Part shown: positions 32,625 to 41,988 of the stretch, in pieces
Layout: each line of letters starts with the position of its first letter
Position numbering within the stretch: position 1 is the first letter of the stretch
Origin: BOKV01 sp041987205
GTDB taxonomy: Bacteria > Pseudomonadota > Alphaproteobacteria > Rhizobiales > Rhizobiaceae
Assembly: GCA_041987205.1 (NCBI GenBank)
Contig: JBHIWX010000008.1
Coordinates: 7,537 to 71,536, forward strand
DNA: 64,000 nucleotides
Direction: 5' to 3'
Notes under the pieces: generated by a model
Databases searched by the model: none
Seen by the model: the letters and a program-made list of their open reading frames with translations, nothing else
Told to the model about the DNA's origin: nothing
Position numbers and translations under genes: made by a program

Positions 32625-34310
32625 ATGTCCGCACTTCAGTTGGGGCGATCGGCCAAAACGCGCGCCAGGGCACGGGCAAGGGCACGGGCCGGCGCACCGG
32701 AGATCCATTTCGACCGTCGCGTCCGCAAACCCTTCGTGGTTGTGGCGCTGGTAGTGGGCATCTCCTGTGTCGCGGCGTGGACCGGGCTTGTCCCCCGCGA
32801 ATATGAACGGTTGAGTTTCATCCTGTCGGGTCTTGCGGGCCTGATCGGCGTGGGTGCCCTGTGGTTTTATGTCGGCCCGTTTGTGGCAAGGATGATCGCT
32901 GAGGACACGGCGTTTCCAGATTCCCGCGTCGGTCGCATCCAACCGGTCGAGTCCGGCTGGGGCGATGCCGAGCATTGGGGAGGCGACGATAACCGGCAAG
33001 CGCTCGCACTGACCGATCCGCTGACAGGACTTGGCAACCGCTCGCGCATGCTCGAGAAATTCAACCGGCTGAAATCGACGCGCGACGACGGCCAGCCGCT
33101 CACGCTCGGTCTTCTGAACATCGACGGCATGAAGCCCGTCAACGATCTCTACGGCACGATCGGCGGCGACGAAATCCTCCGGCAATGCGCCCAACGCCTG
33201 GCCGCCGCCGTTGAGGGCGACGGCATTGTCTGCCGGTTCGGCGGTGACGTCTTCGGTTTCGTTTTTCCCAGCGTCACCGACGAGCGCAAGGCCGAGGAAA
33301 AAGGCCGTCTCCTGCAGAACGTGCTGATGGCGCCCTTCAACATCGACGGCCGCACGGTCCGTCTCACGGGCTCATTCGGCATGGCGATCCACTGCCCGCG
33401 TACGGGCGATTTCGAGTATGCCGTCGCCAAGGCCGAGACCGCGCTGCATCATTCCAAGCGTCGCGGCCGCGGCCGGGTCACACTCCACTCGAAGGAAATC
33501 GAGCACCTGGTCGATGAGGGCGCGCGCATGGAAAAGGCGTTGCGCGAGGCGATCGCCAGTCACGAGGTCAGGCCGCATTTCCAGCCGATCATCTCCCTGC
33601 AGGACGGCCGGCTCCTGGGTTTCGAGGCACTGGCGCGGTGGACCGATCCGGAACTGGGCGAGGTCTCGCCCGCAAAGTTCATCGCCATCGCCGAGGAACG
33701 CGGCCTGATCATCTCGTTGACGGAATCCCTGCTCATGCAGGCGGCTGCCGCCGCGGCCGCGTGGCCAGACGATCTGTTCCTCTCGTTCAACCTTTCCAGC
33801 CTGCAACTGGTGGATTTCGCGACCGCCGAGCAGGTCAAGAACGCCGCGCGTGACGCAGGCCTGCCGCCGAACCGGCTGGAGATCGAGGTCACCGAAACCG
33901 CGCTCGTCTCCGACCCCGAAACCGCGACGCGGATCATCGACGACCTGCACAAGGCCGGCATTCGCGTCTCGATGGACGATTTCGGCACGGGCCAGTCCAG
34001 CCTGGGGCGCCTGCGCCAGCTCAAGCTCGACAAGGTCAAGATCGACCGCTCCTTCATCTCCACGCTCGGCGAGGACAAGACGGCCGAACACATCGTCCGC
34101 GCCATTCTGGAAATGTGCGCCGGTCTAGGCATGACCGTGGTCGCGGAGGGTATCGAGCAGATCGAACAGGCCGAGATGTTGCGCCGCTATGGCTGCCACG
34201 CCGGCCAGGGCTTCCTGTTTGGCAAGGCGCAGGACCGGCACCACACCCTCGGCTACATCAGCGACTTCAAGGAACGGTCCGGCGTTGCCGAAGACGTTCG
34301 CGTCGCGTGA
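32625..34310 (+). CDS. Membrane GGDEF-EAL protein, probable c-di-GMP phosphodiesterase
   Basis: 561 residues. An Ala/Arg repeat (RARARARARA, 13-22) is followed by two membrane helices (about 37-53 and 64-86), then a diguanylate cyclase-fold domain and an EAL domain. The GGDEF site is degenerate: RFGGDVF (206-210), where the catalytic glutamate is Val, so cyclase activity is unlikely. The EAL domain looks intact (GFEALARW with EAL at 334-336, NLSSLQL, EVTETAL, DDFGTGQSS, KIDRSFI, VVAEGIE). The protein should hydrolyse c-di-GMP and perhaps use the degenerate domain as a GTP sensor. Confidence 0.88.
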   Translation: MSALQLGRSAKTRARARARARAGAPEIHFDRRVRKPFVVVALVVGISCVAAWTGLVPREYERLSFILSGLAGLIGVGALWFYVGPFVARMIAEDTAFPDSRVGRIQPVESGWGDAEHWGGDDNRQALALTDPLTGLGNRSRMLEKFNRLKSTRDDGQPLTLGLLNIDGMKPVNDLYGTIGGDEILRQCAQRLAAAVEGDGIVCRFGGDVFGFVFPSVTDERKAEEKGRLLQNVLMAPFNIDGRTVRLTGSFGMAIHCPRTGDFEYAVAKAETALHHSKRRGRGRVTLHSKEIEHLVDEGARMEKALREAIASHEVRPHFQPIISLQDGRLLGFEALARWTDPELGEVSPAKFIAIAEERGLIISLTESLLMQAAAAAAAWPDDLFLSFNLSSLQLVDFATAEQVKNAARDAGLPPNRLEIEVTETALVSDPETATRIIDDLHKAGIRVSMDDFGTGQSSLGRLRQLKLDKVKIDRSFISTLGEDKTAEHIVRAILEMCAGLGMTVVAEGIEQIEQAEMLRRYGCHAGQGFLFGKAQDRHHTLGYISDFKERSGVAEDVRVA

Positions 34311-34490
34311 TCGCACAGTGGTGACGCGGCAACCCGGATGAACGCTCGGGCTGCAATTGCCTGTGGAGAGCGCCAGCACCGACTTGCCTCCCGACCGTGG
34401 AATTCAACACTTGTCTCCACCGGATTCGTGCGCGGCCCGCGCCGTCGCGAACGTTCCGGTGCGGCTTTGGCCACGAACCGGGACGGGACA

Positions 34491-35102
34491 TTGGCGAAAC
34501 TCTATTTCTCCTATTCGGCGATGAACGCGGGCAAATCGACCCTGCTGCTGCAGGCCGCCTATAACTATCAGGAACGCGGCATGCGCACGCTGCTGCTGGT
34601 TTCCTCGATCGACAACCGCACCCGCCACGGCGAGATCGCCTCGCGCATCGGGCTGAAACGCGACGCCGAGATCTTTTCCCATGGCGACGACCTCTTCGAA
34701 CTGATCCGCCGTCATGCGGACGAGGGCAAGATCGCCTGCGTCTTTGTCGACGAGGCGCAATGGATGGAGGAAGAGCAGGTCTGGCAACTGGCCCGCGTCG
34801 CCGACGATCTCGGCATCCCGGTGATGTGCTACGGGCTGAGGACGGATTTTCAGGGCAAGCTCTTTCCCGGCAGCGCCGCATTGCTGGCACTGGCCGATGA
34901 TCTGCGCGAAATCCGCACGATCTGCTGGTGCGGCAGGAAGGCAACGATGGTGGTCCGGCTCGGGGCGGACGGCAAGCCGGTGGAGGAGGGCGACCAGGTC
35001 TTCGTCGGCGGAAACGAGAGCTATGTCTCGCTGTGCCGGACGCACTGGCGCGAGCGCAAGCTGGGCAATGGCGGCGCCGTTGAAGATGGCGATTGCGACT
35101 GA
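34491..35102 (+). CDS. tdk: Thymidine kinase
   Basis: 203 residues from TTG 34491, which gives the normal family N-terminus (AKLYFSYSAMNAGKST); the open frame upstream has no homology-like sequence. P-loop SAMNAGKST, Walker B/catalytic FVDEAQWM, and the lasso/zinc region with TICWCGRKA and SLCRTHW cysteines. It salvages thymidine to dTMP. It stands alone between a c-di-GMP protein and a secreted protein gene. Confidence 0.9.
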   Translation: MAKLYFSYSAMNAGKSTLLLQAAYNYQERGMRTLLLVSSIDNRTRHGEIASRIGLKRDAEIFSHGDDLFELIRRHADEGKIACVFVDEAQWMEEEQVWQLARVADDLGIPVMCYGLRTDFQGKLFPGSAALLALADDLREIRTICWCGRKATMVVRLGADGKPVEEGDQVFVGGNESYVSLCRTHWRERKLGNGGAVEDGDCD

Positions 35103-35194
35103 ACGACCTTCGAGACGGAACCAATGCCCCGGTTTGCGCGTACTTCTTTTGGTCGAAATTCTCCCCGAAAATAGACAAAACAGGAGCACGCACC

Positions 35195-35707
35195 ATGATT
35201 CGCACGCCTTTGCGCACGACCTTTTCCGCCGCAGCCCTTCTTCTCGCCGCCATCGGCGTCACCGCGCAGCCCGCGCCGGCGGCCGCGGATTCCCCGGTGC
35301 GGGTCGGCGTGCTGACCTGCCAGGTCGATGGCGCGGTTGGCAAGATCCTCGGTTCCAAGCGCGAACTGAGCTGCATATTCGAGCGCGTCAGCGGCGCGCC
35401 CATCGAGCGCTATGCCGGTGAAATCACCCGCATCGGCCTCGATATCGGCACGACCTCCTATTCCGACATCGCCTGGGGCGTGTTCTCTCTCGCCGATCCT
35501 TACGCGCCCGGAGCGCTGCAGGGCACCTATGCGGGCCTTTCGGCCGGTGCGTCGGTCGGTGTCGGCCTCGGCGCCAACGCCATGATCGGCGGTCTGGAAC
35601 GCTCCTTTGCGTTGCAGCCGGTCAGTGTCGAGGCAACGCGCGGCCTCAATCTCGCCGTGGGCGTCGCCTCGCTCCGCCTCGTCAGCGTCGGTGAATTCGC
35701 ACGGTAA
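35195..35707 (+). CDS. DUF992 family secreted protein
   Basis: 170 residues from ATG 35195, with AGGAG eleven bases upstream. Signal peptide with cleavage near PAAA-D (residue ~30). The mature protein shows the DUF992 pattern: VRVGVLTCQVDGAVGKILGS, then LSCIFERVSGAPIERYAGEI and DIGTTSYSDIAWGVFS. Rich in Gly/Ala repeats typical of small periplasmic or outer-membrane-associated beta proteins. Function unknown; the family is restricted mainly to alphaproteobacteria. Confidence 0.85.
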   Translation: MIRTPLRTTFSAAALLLAAIGVTAQPAPAAADSPVRVGVLTCQVDGAVGKILGSKRELSCIFERVSGAPIERYAGEITRIGLDIGTTSYSDIAWGVFSLADPYAPGALQGTYAGLSAGASVGVGLGANAMIGGLERSFALQPVSVEATRGLNLAVGVASLRLVSVGEFAR

Positions 35708-35718
35708 TCTGAAAGTTT

Positions 35719-35756
35719 CGCCGGGCGGCCCGGGCAGGGGTCCCGTCCGCCCGGCG
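35719..35756 (+). terminator. Hairpin terminator after the DUF992 gene
   Basis: CGCCGGGCGG-N18-CCGCCCGGCG, a perfect 10-bp stem beginning 11 bases after the stop. No U-run. Confidence 0.55.
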
Positions 35757-35884
35757 AGCAACTTCGCGTATTTCTTGGTGGCGCAAGCCTAGTCTTGCTT
35801 TCATTGCCGCGCCACCATGCCTATATTCTGCTCGCAGGGGTTACGACGGGCCGCCATAAGCCGGCCAGCCAGCGGGAGTTTTTC

Positions 35885-36970
35885 ATGGCCACATTGAAGA
35901 GCATGGATGCCGAGATCGAGAAGACTCGGGCCACGGTAGAGGACATGCGCGCCAAGCTCGAGCAGAGCGGCGTCATGCTCGAGAAACTCGCCAAGGCCGA
36001 AACCATCGGCGAGACCGATTTCGACATCGAGAACGCCCGCATCGACGACGTCCTGCGTCAGCAGAAGGTGATGGAAGGCAACATCGCCGACCTGATCATA
36101 GGCCTTGAGGACGCAACCAACGTCTTCGGCGCCGAATTCGAATCCATGAAGAGCTATTCCGCCTGGGAGCGGATCGTCGGCGTCTTCTCCAAGCAGTCCA
36201 TGCAGCGCATGCGCACCGATCGCGTGCGCAACATGTCGCTCGCCTCCAATCTGCAGGAACTGCTCGCCAAGTCCGACCGCATCGTCGGCATCCTCAAGGG
36301 TCAGAAATCCGCGCTCGAGCAGCGCTATGCCTCGTCCGAGACGAGCCTGCGCACCGTGATCGAGCGGCGCCAGTCCACCATGGAGAGCCTGGAGGCGACG
36401 CAGGGCCGCATCGAGGAACTCAACCCGATGCTGCTCGACGTCGAGAACAGGATCGCCGCCTCGACCGACCAGAAGGAACGCGCCGCGCTGGAAGGCCAAC
36501 GTTCGGAGCTGGCTACCGAATACAACCAGATGCAGGCGAAAGAGCAAGAATTGCTGGCCGAGAGCCAGACGCTGGAACGCTACACCTCGATGTTCCAGAC
36601 CTTCGTCGACTCCCTCAATAACCAGCTCGCCGCCCAACAGACACTGATCAACAAGCTGACAATCGATACCGAGCAGCGCGTCGTGCTTTACAAGGCGCTG
36701 GAAGACTCGCTCAAGACCGCCGCCCAGCAGGACGTCGCCCACAAGATCAACACGCTCGGCAACCAGGTCGACGTCGCGGCCGAAGAGACCATGGCCGGCA
36801 TCGGCGCCGCAGCCCAGTCGCATATCGGCGATCTGCTCGAAATGCATGAGAAGAACATGCTTTCGACCAAGGACATCCAGCGCCGCAAGAAGCTCGCCGA
36901 CGAGGCCTTCGCCCGGCGCTTCGACGAGGTCATGAAGAAGCACAATTCCGCCGACTACGTCTCCGCCTGA
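35885..36970 (+). CDS. Long coiled-coil cytoplasmic protein, first gene of an AAA+ operon
   Basis: 361 residues from ATG 35885 (GGGAG upstream). Almost entirely helical with heptad-like repeats (MDAEIEKTRATVEDMRAKLE and onward) and no membrane segment or signal peptide. A short non-coiled stretch around MKSYSAWERIVGVFSKQSMQ may bind a partner. The C-terminus is basic (KDIQRRKKLADEAF). It is followed after 19 bases by the next operon gene. TelA/toxic-anion-resistance or phage-shock-like coiled coils are superficially similar, but I cannot assign a family. Presumably a scaffold or substrate of the ATPase encoded downstream. Confidence 0.75.
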   Translation: MATLKSMDAEIEKTRATVEDMRAKLEQSGVMLEKLAKAETIGETDFDIENARIDDVLRQQKVMEGNIADLIIGLEDATNVFGAEFESMKSYSAWERIVGVFSKQSMQRMRTDRVRNMSLASNLQELLAKSDRIVGILKGQKSALEQRYASSETSLRTVIERRQSTMESLEATQGRIEELNPMLLDVENRIAASTDQKERAALEGQRSELATEYNQMQAKEQELLAESQTLERYTSMFQTFVDSLNNQLAAQQTLINKLTIDTEQRVVLYKALEDSLKTAAQQDVAHKINTLGNQVDVAAEETMAGIGAAAQSHIGDLLEMHEKNMLSTKDIQRRKKLADEAFARRFDEVMKKHNSADYVSA

Positions 36971-36989
36971 GCCGGCGTTCGGCTAGTCC

Positions 36990-38156
36990 ATGACCGGAAC
37001 CGAAAACGCTACGCAAAACGCCAGGGCCGTGGCGGGCCGTTATTTCGACGCGATGGACCGCGCGCTCGACGGGCTGGACACCTTCCTGCGCGAGGATGAC
37101 AGCCCGCTCTACAAGCACGGGCTGATCGGCGCCATCGTCGAGGAATATCTGGCGCGGCTGCGCGGCTCGTTCGAGAGCTGGCGCAACCGTGTCGCCTTCG
37201 CCGAGCGCTTCCGCATATCGCGCGCCGAAAGCGGCTTTCCCGCCTATCAGAACGTGCTCGAACTGGAAAACGACCGCCGCGACGCCGACAAGCGCCTGGC
37301 CTCCATGCCGGACGCCGACACGATCCGCGCCGAAATGGTCGATTTCATCCTGAAGAAGAAGCAGTTTCCTTCCGCCCTGAAGGAGACCATGGCCGAGCGC
37401 TGCTATCTGGAATCGGTGCAGAAGGGGCTGCATTTCTCGCCCTTCTGCCTGCCGAAAACCGTGCGCGTCTCGGTCAATCCCAAGACCAACCGGCCCTATT
37501 ACGTGGTCCATTGGGGCTACTACGATGGCACGGCAAACCTGCCGATGATCTACATAGCCTCGATCGAGGATTCCTCGAAGGACATGGTGGAGACGCTGGT
37601 CGCGCGTGGCGGCAAGCTCAGCCGTGGCGTCGAGATTCCGCTCCCGGTCGACGGCCTGCTTAATCCCTCGCTGGCCCATGCCTTCGATGATTTTTGCGAC
37701 CGGAACTCGTCCTACTCGCTGTCGCTGTCGACCATCGCGACCTCGATGGACAAGGATTTCGACCATCTCCACCCCAAGCAGTTGCGCCGCTTCGTGCTGG
37801 GGCCGTTCTACCATGCCGAGATTACCGTCAACGGCGCGACGGTCGACAAGGTGCTGCAGAAGGTCCACCGCGAGGAAAACCGCTGGATGCTGACCTGGAC
37901 GCTGCAGGAGATCTATTCGATCAACGAACGGCCCGGCAAATGGGGCCTTTGGGGCGGCGAGCCGCCGCGCGACGAGTTCTACATCAACACCGACGATCTC
38001 GACAGCGCACGCATGGGAGTATCCGCCTTCCAGAACCATGCGCTGGTGCCGCACGAGGCCTATCAGGCGATCTACGCGGCGGGTGAGGCCGACAAGGTCT
38101 TCGCCGGCTATCAGACGCATATCGTTTCGGGCAATCAGGTGCTCAGGAGACTTTGA
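36990..38156 (+). CDS. Conserved hypothetical protein of the AAA+ operon
   Basis: 388 residues. The N-terminal third is helical and charged (YFDAMDRALDGLDTFLRED), with a mixed alpha/beta remainder that includes RPYYVVHWGYYDGTANLPMIY and KWGLWGGEPPRDEFYI. No catalytic motif recognised and no membrane segment. Hyphomicrobiales have DUF6384/DUF6638 families in this gene neighbourhood, from memory; which name fits this protein I cannot say. Its stop overlaps the ATPase start (TGATG), so the two are made together. Confidence 0.75.
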   Translation: MTGTENATQNARAVAGRYFDAMDRALDGLDTFLREDDSPLYKHGLIGAIVEEYLARLRGSFESWRNRVAFAERFRISRAESGFPAYQNVLELENDRRDADKRLASMPDADTIRAEMVDFILKKKQFPSALKETMAERCYLESVQKGLHFSPFCLPKTVRVSVNPKTNRPYYVVHWGYYDGTANLPMIYIASIEDSSKDMVETLVARGGKLSRGVEIPLPVDGLLNPSLAHAFDDFCDRNSSYSLSLSTIATSMDKDFDHLHPKQLRRFVLGPFYHAEITVNGATVDKVLQKVHREENRWMLTWTLQEIYSINERPGKWGLWGGEPPRDEFYINTDDLDSARMGVSAFQNHALVPHEAYQAIYAAGEADKVFAGYQTHIVSGNQVLRRL

Positions 38157-40066
38157 TGGACATCGGACAGACCGCCCTTCGCGAGGAAGACGTCGCAAAG
38201 CATCTGGCGACGGCCCAGTCGCTGGTCACGCGCACCGTGGTCATCGAGGCGGCGAAGCGCGACTCCAACACCGAGATCGCCGGCACACGGCGGCGCTTCG
38301 TCTCGACCGTCTCGACCGCCGGCATGAAGGCCTCGCGCGACGTGGAATTCGCAAAGACGCTGACGGCGATCACACCCGGCGATTCCATGCTGTCGCCGGC
38401 CCAGCACAATCTGCTGTTCAAGACTCGCCGGGCGCTGGCCGTGGCACTCGCCGTCGCCGACCTGTTCTCGCGCCAGACCGGGCTCGACGCGCTTTATTCC
38501 AAGAATGCTTCGGCCGTACTGGAAGGCGAGGAGGCCGAGCGCTACCGCATGCTGATGGAGGCGAGCGCCTATGTCGCCGCGTTCTCCGCTGCTGCCTATA
38601 TCAAGCAACTGGTCGAGGCGACGGGGGAGGCGACGAGCGACGTCTCCGCGCCTTCGTTCAATTTCGCCACGCCGCAGGACGCACTCAAGAGCCTGGTCGC
38701 CGCGCTCGATGCCGCCGTGTCGGGCACGCCCGACGATACGGTGATGGCGCGCCGCGCCGTGGCCGCCGCCGAGGCCGCGATCGAGGATCTGCTGACCCGC
38801 AAATCCCGTTTCGGCGGGCTGGGTCCGTTCGAGAGCGTGCATTTGCGGCTCGAATCCGACGGCTTCGAACTGAACGGTTTCGACGTGGCGCCGGGTGTCA
38901 AGGCACGCCCGCTTGTAATGACCTTCAAGAAGCCGAACGAGATCATCGGCAACCACATCGCCAAATACCAGGCGATGAAGCTCGCCAAGATGCTGATGGC
39001 GCATGATTTCGAGCGGCAGCTCAACCCGTTTGTCGAACTCGGCGGCTTCCTGTTCACCTTCATCGGCGATGGCGCGCCCGGCACCGGCAAGACCATCCTG
39101 ATCCAGATGATTGCCGGCCTGCTCAACGATTACTGCCAGATGGCCGGCTACCCGTTCCATTACGAGAATTTCGGCGTCGACCAGATTTCTTCCTATCAGG
39201 GCAAATCCGGCCAAAACTGCAAGCAGTTCGTCTCCAACGTGCTCAACCCGCGCGTCATCGGGTTCGGCACGGTCGACGATATCGACCAGGTCGCTGCCAA
39301 GCGCTCCGACGACCGCGCCTCCGCCGGCCAGCAGGAAGTGACCGCCGTGCTGATGGAAAGTTTTGCCGGCGCCACCACCGTGGTGCGGGGAAACTGCTCC
39401 TTCGGCATGTTTTCCAACTATCCGGAGAATGTCGATGACGCGCTGCGCCAGAGGGCAGGAGCCCGCTGGCTGGTCGACGGACCGCAGACCCGCGACGACT
39501 ATATCGACATCTTCGTCCTGCTCGCCGGCAAGAACCACAAGATCCCGATGGGCGACCACGACCTCTTCGAGGCGCAGGCGATCAAGAAGGCGGTCGCCAC
39601 CGCCTATGAGGAGCACTCCGAGCCGCAGGAGGACGGGCTCGAAGCCGTCTACGACCGCTTCATGGACAAGAACGGCGGCCTGAAGACCATGGCCGACATC
39701 GGCACCTATCTGCACATGATCAAGGAGGCCGAGCCGCGCTTCACCGGTCGTGCCATCAAGAACATTACCGACGCGATCAAGATGCGCGCCATGGACATAG
39801 ACCTGCCGGATGAGTGGTTCGAGAAGCCGGAGAACTTCGTCCACAAGAGCTTCGACGACAAGAAGGCGATGATCGAGGAACTGCGGGGTCCCTTCACCAT
39901 CGAAATGGTGCTGCAGGAGATCAACCGCTACGCCGATTCCGAGTTCCGCTACACCGACCGCGCCGACGATGCCGCCGTGGAAGAAATCATCCGCCGCGAA
40001 CGCCAGAAGGAGAAGGCGGTCAAGCGGATCCACGAACTGCGCGAAGACGGCCAGTGGGAGGTTTGA
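38156..40066 (+). CDS. AAA+ ATPase
   Basis: 636 residues. After ~300 residues of helical N-terminal region comes one AAA+ module: Walker A GDGAPGTGKT (about 39064-39093), Walker B FGTVDDIDQV (about 39265), sensor 1 FGMFSNYPEN, and arginine-finger region DDALRQRAGARW. The C-terminus has helical lid elements and a charged tail (EEIIRRERQKEKAVKRIHEL). It is a remodelling-type ATPase, closer in feel to MoxR/CDC48-like than to proteases; no peptidase domain. Partners are presumably the coiled-coil and other proteins of the operon. Confidence 0.85.
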   Translation: MDIGQTALREEDVAKHLATAQSLVTRTVVIEAAKRDSNTEIAGTRRRFVSTVSTAGMKASRDVEFAKTLTAITPGDSMLSPAQHNLLFKTRRALAVALAVADLFSRQTGLDALYSKNASAVLEGEEAERYRMLMEASAYVAAFSAAAYIKQLVEATGEATSDVSAPSFNFATPQDALKSLVAALDAAVSGTPDDTVMARRAVAAAEAAIEDLLTRKSRFGGLGPFESVHLRLESDGFELNGFDVAPGVKARPLVMTFKKPNEIIGNHIAKYQAMKLAKMLMAHDFERQLNPFVELGGFLFTFIGDGAPGTGKTILIQMIAGLLNDYCQMAGYPFHYENFGVDQISSYQGKSGQNCKQFVSNVLNPRVIGFGTVDDIDQVAAKRSDDRASAGQQEVTAVLMESFAGATTVVRGNCSFGMFSNYPENVDDALRQRAGARWLVDGPQTRDDYIDIFVLLAGKNHKIPMGDHDLFEAQAIKKAVATAYEEHSEPQEDGLEAVYDRFMDKNGGLKTMADIGTYLHMIKEAEPRFTGRAIKNITDAIKMRAMDIDLPDEWFEKPENFVHKSFDDKKAMIEELRGPFTIEMVLQEINRYADSEFRYTDRADDAAVEEIIRRERQKEKAVKRIHELREDGQWEV

Positions 40067-40099
40067 CCCGCTGTCCGCAAAAGGACAGCCGGGAAATTG

Positions 40100-40225
40100 A
40101 CCCCTCATCCGCCCTTCGGGCACCTTCTCCCCTTGCAAGGGGAGAAGGGATCTCGGCAGCCTCGGCCTGCCCCTCTCCCCGCCAGAGGGGAGAGGGTGGT
40201 TTGCGAAGCAAACCGGGTGAGGGGT
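40100..40225. repeat. Palindromic intergenic element (REP/RIME-like)
   Basis: 126 bases bounded by ACCCCTCA and TGAGGGGT. Internally it has GCCC-TTC-GGGC, a perfect 26-base palindrome (40123-40148, core CTCCCCTTGCAAGGGGAG), CCCTCTCCCC-N6-GGGGAGAGGG (40171-40196) and GGTTTGC-GAA-GCAAACC (40198-40214). The compound foldback structure is typical of mosaic repeats dispersed through rhizobial genomes. It sits between the ATPase gene and a DUF559 gene, inside an otherwise continuous operon. Confidence 0.8.
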
Positions 40226-40236
40226 TCTTGGCAATC

Positions 40237-40662
40237 ATGAGTGAAAGGAACCGGAGGAATCCGTTGAAAACGAGCCGTGCTCGCCAGCTCCGCCAGACCG
40301 ACAACGACGCCGAGGCAGCACTTTGGTACGAGTTGCGGGCGAGACGACTCAACCGCTACAAATTCTTACGCCAGCTTCCGATTGGTTCCTATTTCGCTGA
40401 CTTTGCCTGTCGGGAGAAAAAGCTGGTGGTCGAGGTTGATGGGAGCCAGCATGTTGCTAGCGCTCGCGATCGAAGGCGCGATGCATTTATGGTTGAACAG
40501 GGCTGGTCTGTTGCACGATTCTGGAGTCACGAGGTTCTGGCCGGGCGCAAGGATGTGCTGGAGACAATCGTTGCCATCCTCGATGGCAAAATGCTTGAAC
40601 CGGTTGAGGCGAGTGATTTGCGGTTTGTCCCGCGGTGTGCGGATAAACAAGTTGATGAATAA
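40237..40662 (+). CDS. DUF559 family protein (Vsr/endonuclease-like fold)
   Basis: 141 residues from ATG 40237. The layout is typical of the family: ARQLRQTDNDAEAALWYELR, then RLNRYKFLRQLPIGSYFADF, CREKKLVVEVDGSQH (with the E-x-D/Q-type acidic pattern of PD-(D/E)XK folds) and GWSVARFWSHEVL. Its codon use is more AT-rich than the flanking operon genes and it directly follows a palindromic repeat, so it arrived as an insertion. It may nick or repair DNA; no biological role is established. Confidence 0.85.
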   Translation: MSERNRRNPLKTSRARQLRQTDNDAEAALWYELRARRLNRYKFLRQLPIGSYFADFACREKKLVVEVDGSQHVASARDRRRDAFMVEQGWSVARFWSHEVLAGRKDVLETIVAILDGKMLEPVEASDLRFVPRCADKQVDE

Positions 40663-40672
40663 AGGTTGCTAG

Positions 40673-41950
40673 ATGCAGCGCCTGATCGAAAACAAGCTGA
40701 TTTTCGGACAGTTGTGGCCGGTAACCGAGCCGCATCTGGTCGAGCGCTACAACCAGGCGCTGACCGGTCTCGGGCTCAAGCGCGTCGATCTGAAAAGCTT
40801 CAACATCGACATGGCGGGCTATTCGCCCGAGGTCGCCGCCGCGCTCGGCGACGAGCAATATCTCGATCCGGGCGAGGTCAACCGGCGCTTCATCATCCTG
40901 ACCCCGGAGCAGATCGACCTGCCGGTCGTCAACACGGCGTTCTCCAACACCGAGGATCTGCTCTACCAGTTTTTCGAGAAGAACCGCCGCGAGATTTTCG
41001 CGCTCACCATCAAGGACGTTCTCTACGGCGAGATCGAGGACAATGTCTTCGAGGTCCGGGACATCGAGGACCTGCTGTCGATCGAACAGGTCGAGTTCCG
41101 CCTGTCGACCGGTTCTGATCTGCTTGGCAAGACCGCCGATTTGCAACTGCTGATCGAGCGGCTGATGAAGGAGCCGGATGCCTGGCAGGACGACAATCTG
41201 CTGTCGCGCATGGTCGATTACGCCAGGATCACCGGCGACATTCGCGAGAACGCGTTGTTGCCGCATCAGGTCGTCTTCCGTCAGTCGACCTTCTGGACCT
41301 CGCATTTCGGTGGCGTCTACATCTTCAACGACGCGGACCAGATCACCGTCATCTGCGATTCTTCGGCCAGGGGCTTCCGCAAGTCGCGGCCCTGGCAAGT
41401 CTCCTACATCGATCGCGACGACCATGCGCGCGTCTACGCCTTCCTGGCCGAGACCGGGCGCATCGACCCGCCGCGCGGCTCGTGGATCGAGCGCTCAGGC
41501 CTGCTCGGCGAGCGCGCCGCGATGCTGGTCGTCTGGCGCGCCATGCAGGCAGATCCCGATCTCGACCTGTCGCATGCCGACGCCCGATGGGCCGCGACCT
41601 GGGCGGCGCGCCATCCCGCCGTGGCCGACCGTGACGGCTGGCTTACCCTGCTCAACGGCATCGAGCGTCAGGTTTCCAACTGGTCGAACATCGACATGCG
41701 CGATCTCGGGCCGCAGGAGCGCTTTCTGGTGTCGCGCGCCAATCCCGAGCATGCCGATTTCTTCCTCGTGAACCGGCTGATCTCGGAATATCTGCCCTTC
41801 GACTACATGACGCGCTTCGTCTTCAACAAGCCGGGCTTTTATCGCGATTACGGCGACTGGCCGGAAAATTACCGCGACCATGTGGTCAATCGGATTCGCG
41901 ATAACTATCTTGCCGACAAGAAGGCGCTCAGGCGCCGCCTCTACAAATAG
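40673..41950 (+). CDS. Conserved hypothetical protein of the AAA+ operon
   Basis: 425 residues, no signal peptide or membrane helices. Begins MQRLIENKLIFGQLWPVTEP and includes FWTSHFGGVYIFNDADQITV and DYMTRFVFNKPGFYRDYGDW. Rich in Trp/Tyr/Asp; no known catalytic motif recognised. Probably one of the Hyphomicrobiales DUF6384/DUF6638-type proteins (from memory). It is separated from the ATPase gene only by the inserted repeat and DUF559 gene, and followed after 38 bases by the DUF2333 gene. Confidence 0.75.
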   Translation: MQRLIENKLIFGQLWPVTEPHLVERYNQALTGLGLKRVDLKSFNIDMAGYSPEVAAALGDEQYLDPGEVNRRFIILTPEQIDLPVVNTAFSNTEDLLYQFFEKNRREIFALTIKDVLYGEIEDNVFEVRDIEDLLSIEQVEFRLSTGSDLLGKTADLQLLIERLMKEPDAWQDDNLLSRMVDYARITGDIRENALLPHQVVFRQSTFWTSHFGGVYIFNDADQITVICDSSARGFRKSRPWQVSYIDRDDHARVYAFLAETGRIDPPRGSWIERSGLLGERAAMLVVWRAMQADPDLDLSHADARWAATWAARHPAVADRDGWLTLLNGIERQVSNWSNIDMRDLGPQERFLVSRANPEHADFFLVNRLISEYLPFDYMTRFVFNKPGFYRDYGDWPENYRDHVVNRIRDNYLADKKALRRRLYK

Positions 41951-41988
41951 ACCGCGCGGCGCGCGGGCAGGCACCAAGGACCGTTTTC

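Noticed and set aside
33159..33182. GGDEIL string as an intact GGDEF active site
   Set aside because: It lies about 26 residues before the true active-site turn, which reads GGDVF.
38135..40234. Very long open frame antisense to the AAA+ ATPase gene
   Set aside because: Its composition is the mirror of strong codon bias on the other strand; the sense frame has clear AAA+ motifs.
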